From Comamonadaceae bacterium (GTDB lineage: Bacteria > Pseudomonadota > Gammaproteobacteria > Burkholderiales > Burkholderiaceae_C): a stretch of DNA of 7,429 bases. This document shows positions 6,419-7,429 of this stretch, piece by piece (within the stretch, counting starts at the first letter, position 1; every line of letters begins with the position of its first letter). The stretch lies in NCBI GenBank assembly GCA_947374485.1, contig CANCCF010000196.1, positions 1 through 7,429 on the forward strand, written 5' to 3'. The notes under the pieces are model-generated. The model did no database searches, was not told the origin of the DNA, and saw only the letters and a list, made by a program, of their open reading frames with translations. The translations under genes and the position numbers were made by a program.

Positions 6419-7429
6419 CACCTTGCATTCGGTCGTATTTTTTTCAAAACTAATCTGTTAATCCTATTTGCCCTGACTGGATGCCAACCTATGACCGCAC
6501 ATAGCGAGCCGTTTACCGCAAAGTCCAGTCTGGAATTGCTCAACTCAAACAGCGTCCTGCCGCGTAACGTCAATCTCAAGAGCTTCGAGCCGCATCGTGC
6601 AGAATTTGTTTGCGTCCGTGCAGATTCCAAAGCACCTGCATTGAGACCGGAAGCGCAGTCATTGCATGAAGAAGCCATGGCACTTACGAGCCCTGCACTA
6701 TGGCCCAATGAGCGCAACTGGCCGCACGCCATGCAGCTTTGGCAAAAGGCCATGGAGATGGGGCACTGGAAGGCCGCAATGATGTGGGTGCGGACTGCGC
6801 AAAATGGTGCGGGCTTGGACAGCGAGAAAGGTCAGTTCGCAGTGCCCCGGCAAGATCCGGAGATAGTTATCAGGCAGGTCGAGCAAATGATGCGCCTAGG
6901 TATTGCCGACGGTTTCTACTTGATGGGCCTGTTCCATGAATCAGGCTATGGCGTCAAACGCAATATTGACCGAGCTTGGGCCTTTTGGGAGTTGGCTGCT
7001 GACTTGGGGAGCGCACTTTCCCAGACACGAATTGGAAAGGCATTAAACGCAAGTCAAGACTTTCCTACCAGGCGGATGTGGGGGAATGAGAAGGTTGCCT
7101 ATCAGATGTTTGAGTGTGCCTATGCTCAGGGAAATGGCGAAGCCGCCAAACGTCTCGGCCAATCCTTGGATCTAGATGCGCAAGCTGGTTTGGCTCTTGG
7201 TGGCGACAAAGAAGCCCAATTCGCCCGCGCCCGCCAGATCCTGCATGATGCAGTCAAGTTCGGAAGTGAAGACGCGGCAGGCTATCTGCTCACATCATTT
7301 GGAGACGGTGACTCTTTAGCCAAAGGGATGGTAGACAGGGCGCGTGCCGACCGCTACAAAGTGCTGGGTGACGCACTTTTCAACAACCCCGACCTGCGCT
7401 TTCCCAATCTCGACAAAGTCCTCCCACTT
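6416..7429 (+). CDS. Sel1-like repeat lipoprotein, probable Tle5 immunity protein (3' end outside window)
   Basis: The frame is open from GTG 6416 to the window edge, 338 codons without a stop. Residues 1-23 are a lipoprotein signal peptide: R7 and K11, a hydrophobic core (LLILFALTG), and lipobox LTGC with C23. Q24 at +2, not aspartate, suggests outer-membrane anchoring facing the periplasm. The mature part has helical Sel1-like repeats: about 105-128 (AMQLWQKAMEMGHWKAAM), 164-200 (GFYLMGLFHESGYGVKRNI, then AWAFWELAADLG), 227-248 and 269-292. The remembered pattern of DUF6396/Sel1 immunity proteins paired with Tle5 lipases fits, including FVCVRA (64-69) and a C-terminal FPNLDKVLPL just before the window ends, so little is probably missing. 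It would bind and block the phospholipase in the producer's periplasm. The first in-frame ATG (6491, codon 26) lies after C23 and would remove the signal, so GTG is preferred. Specific pairing with the upstream enzyme is inferred from adjacency. Confidence 0.85.
   Translation, partial: MHLAFGRIFFKTNLLILFALTGCQPMTAHSEPFTAKSSLELLNSNSVLPRNVNLKSFEPHRAEFVCVRADSKAPALRPEAQSLHEEAMALTSPALWPNERNWPHAMQLWQKAMEMGHWKAAMMWVRTAQNGAGLDSEKGQFAVPRQDPEIVIRQVEQMMRLGIADGFYLMGLFHESGYGVKRNIDRAWAFWELAADLGSALSQTRIGKALNASQDFPTRRMWGNEKVAYQMFECAYAQGNGEAAKRLGQSLDLDAQAGLALGGDKEAQFARARQILHDAVKFGSEDAAGYLLTSFGDGDSLAKGMVDRARADRYKVLGDALFNNPDLRFPNLDKVLPL

Noticed and set aside
6249..6461. A + strand frame of 70 codons across the effector stop, containing the ATG at 6414
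   Set aside because: Most of it overlaps the effector in another frame and shows no domain; only its last 15 codons are mentioned, as part of the overlapping-start observation.
1..7429. CRISPR arrays, tRNA/rRNA genes, insertion sequences, integrases or attachment-site repeats
   Set aside because: I saw no regularly spaced repeats, no tRNA-like cloverleaf, no transposase or integrase motif, and no matching terminal repeats around the cassette. Its right boundary is outside the window.

Overview
The window looks like chromosomal DNA of a betaproteobacterium, most likely order Burkholderiales and perhaps Comamonadaceae. This rests on the G+C-rich coding sequence and on how closely the MacB, UppP and VgrG proteins resemble members of that group as I remember them. 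No search was run, so the taxonomic call is an inference. All genes read on the + strand and the window is almost fully coding.

Layout: (1) bases 1-264 hold the last 87 codons of a MacB-type ABC transporter permease. (2) After 29 bases comes uppP (294-1118, TTG start), encoding undecaprenyl-pyrophosphate phosphatase of the cell-wall lipid carrier cycle. (3) A 260-base non-coding gap follows, with a perfect TATAAT hexamer and several short inverted repeats; it probably holds the promoter and leader of the next operon. (4) vgrG (1379-4321) encodes a 980-residue type VI secretion spike protein with the usual gp27-like, gp5/OB, Vgr and DUF2345 regions plus a C-terminal beta-rich extension. (5) Twenty-four bases later, a 686-residue phospholipase D-like protein (4346-6406) carries two intact HKD motifs and resembles Tle5-type antibacterial lipase effectors. 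(6) Nine bases later, a GTG-started lipoprotein gene with Sel1-like helical repeats (6416 to the window end) resembles Tle5 immunity proteins.

The last three genes form a self-contained spike-effector-immunity cassette. VgrG would carry the phospholipase, probably on its C-terminal extension, into the periplasm of a neighbouring cell, where the enzyme would attack membrane phospholipids. The lipoprotein would sit in the producer's own periplasm and protect against the toxin from siblings. No other T6SS structural gene, PAAR protein or recognisable adaptor/chaperone lies in the window, so this looks like an orphan vgrG island beside housekeeping genes. The effector and immunity genes look less G+C-rich than vgrG, as is often seen for exchanged effector modules.

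The immunity gene is easy to miss: it starts with GTG, runs off the window, and its first in-frame ATG lies past the lipobox cysteine.
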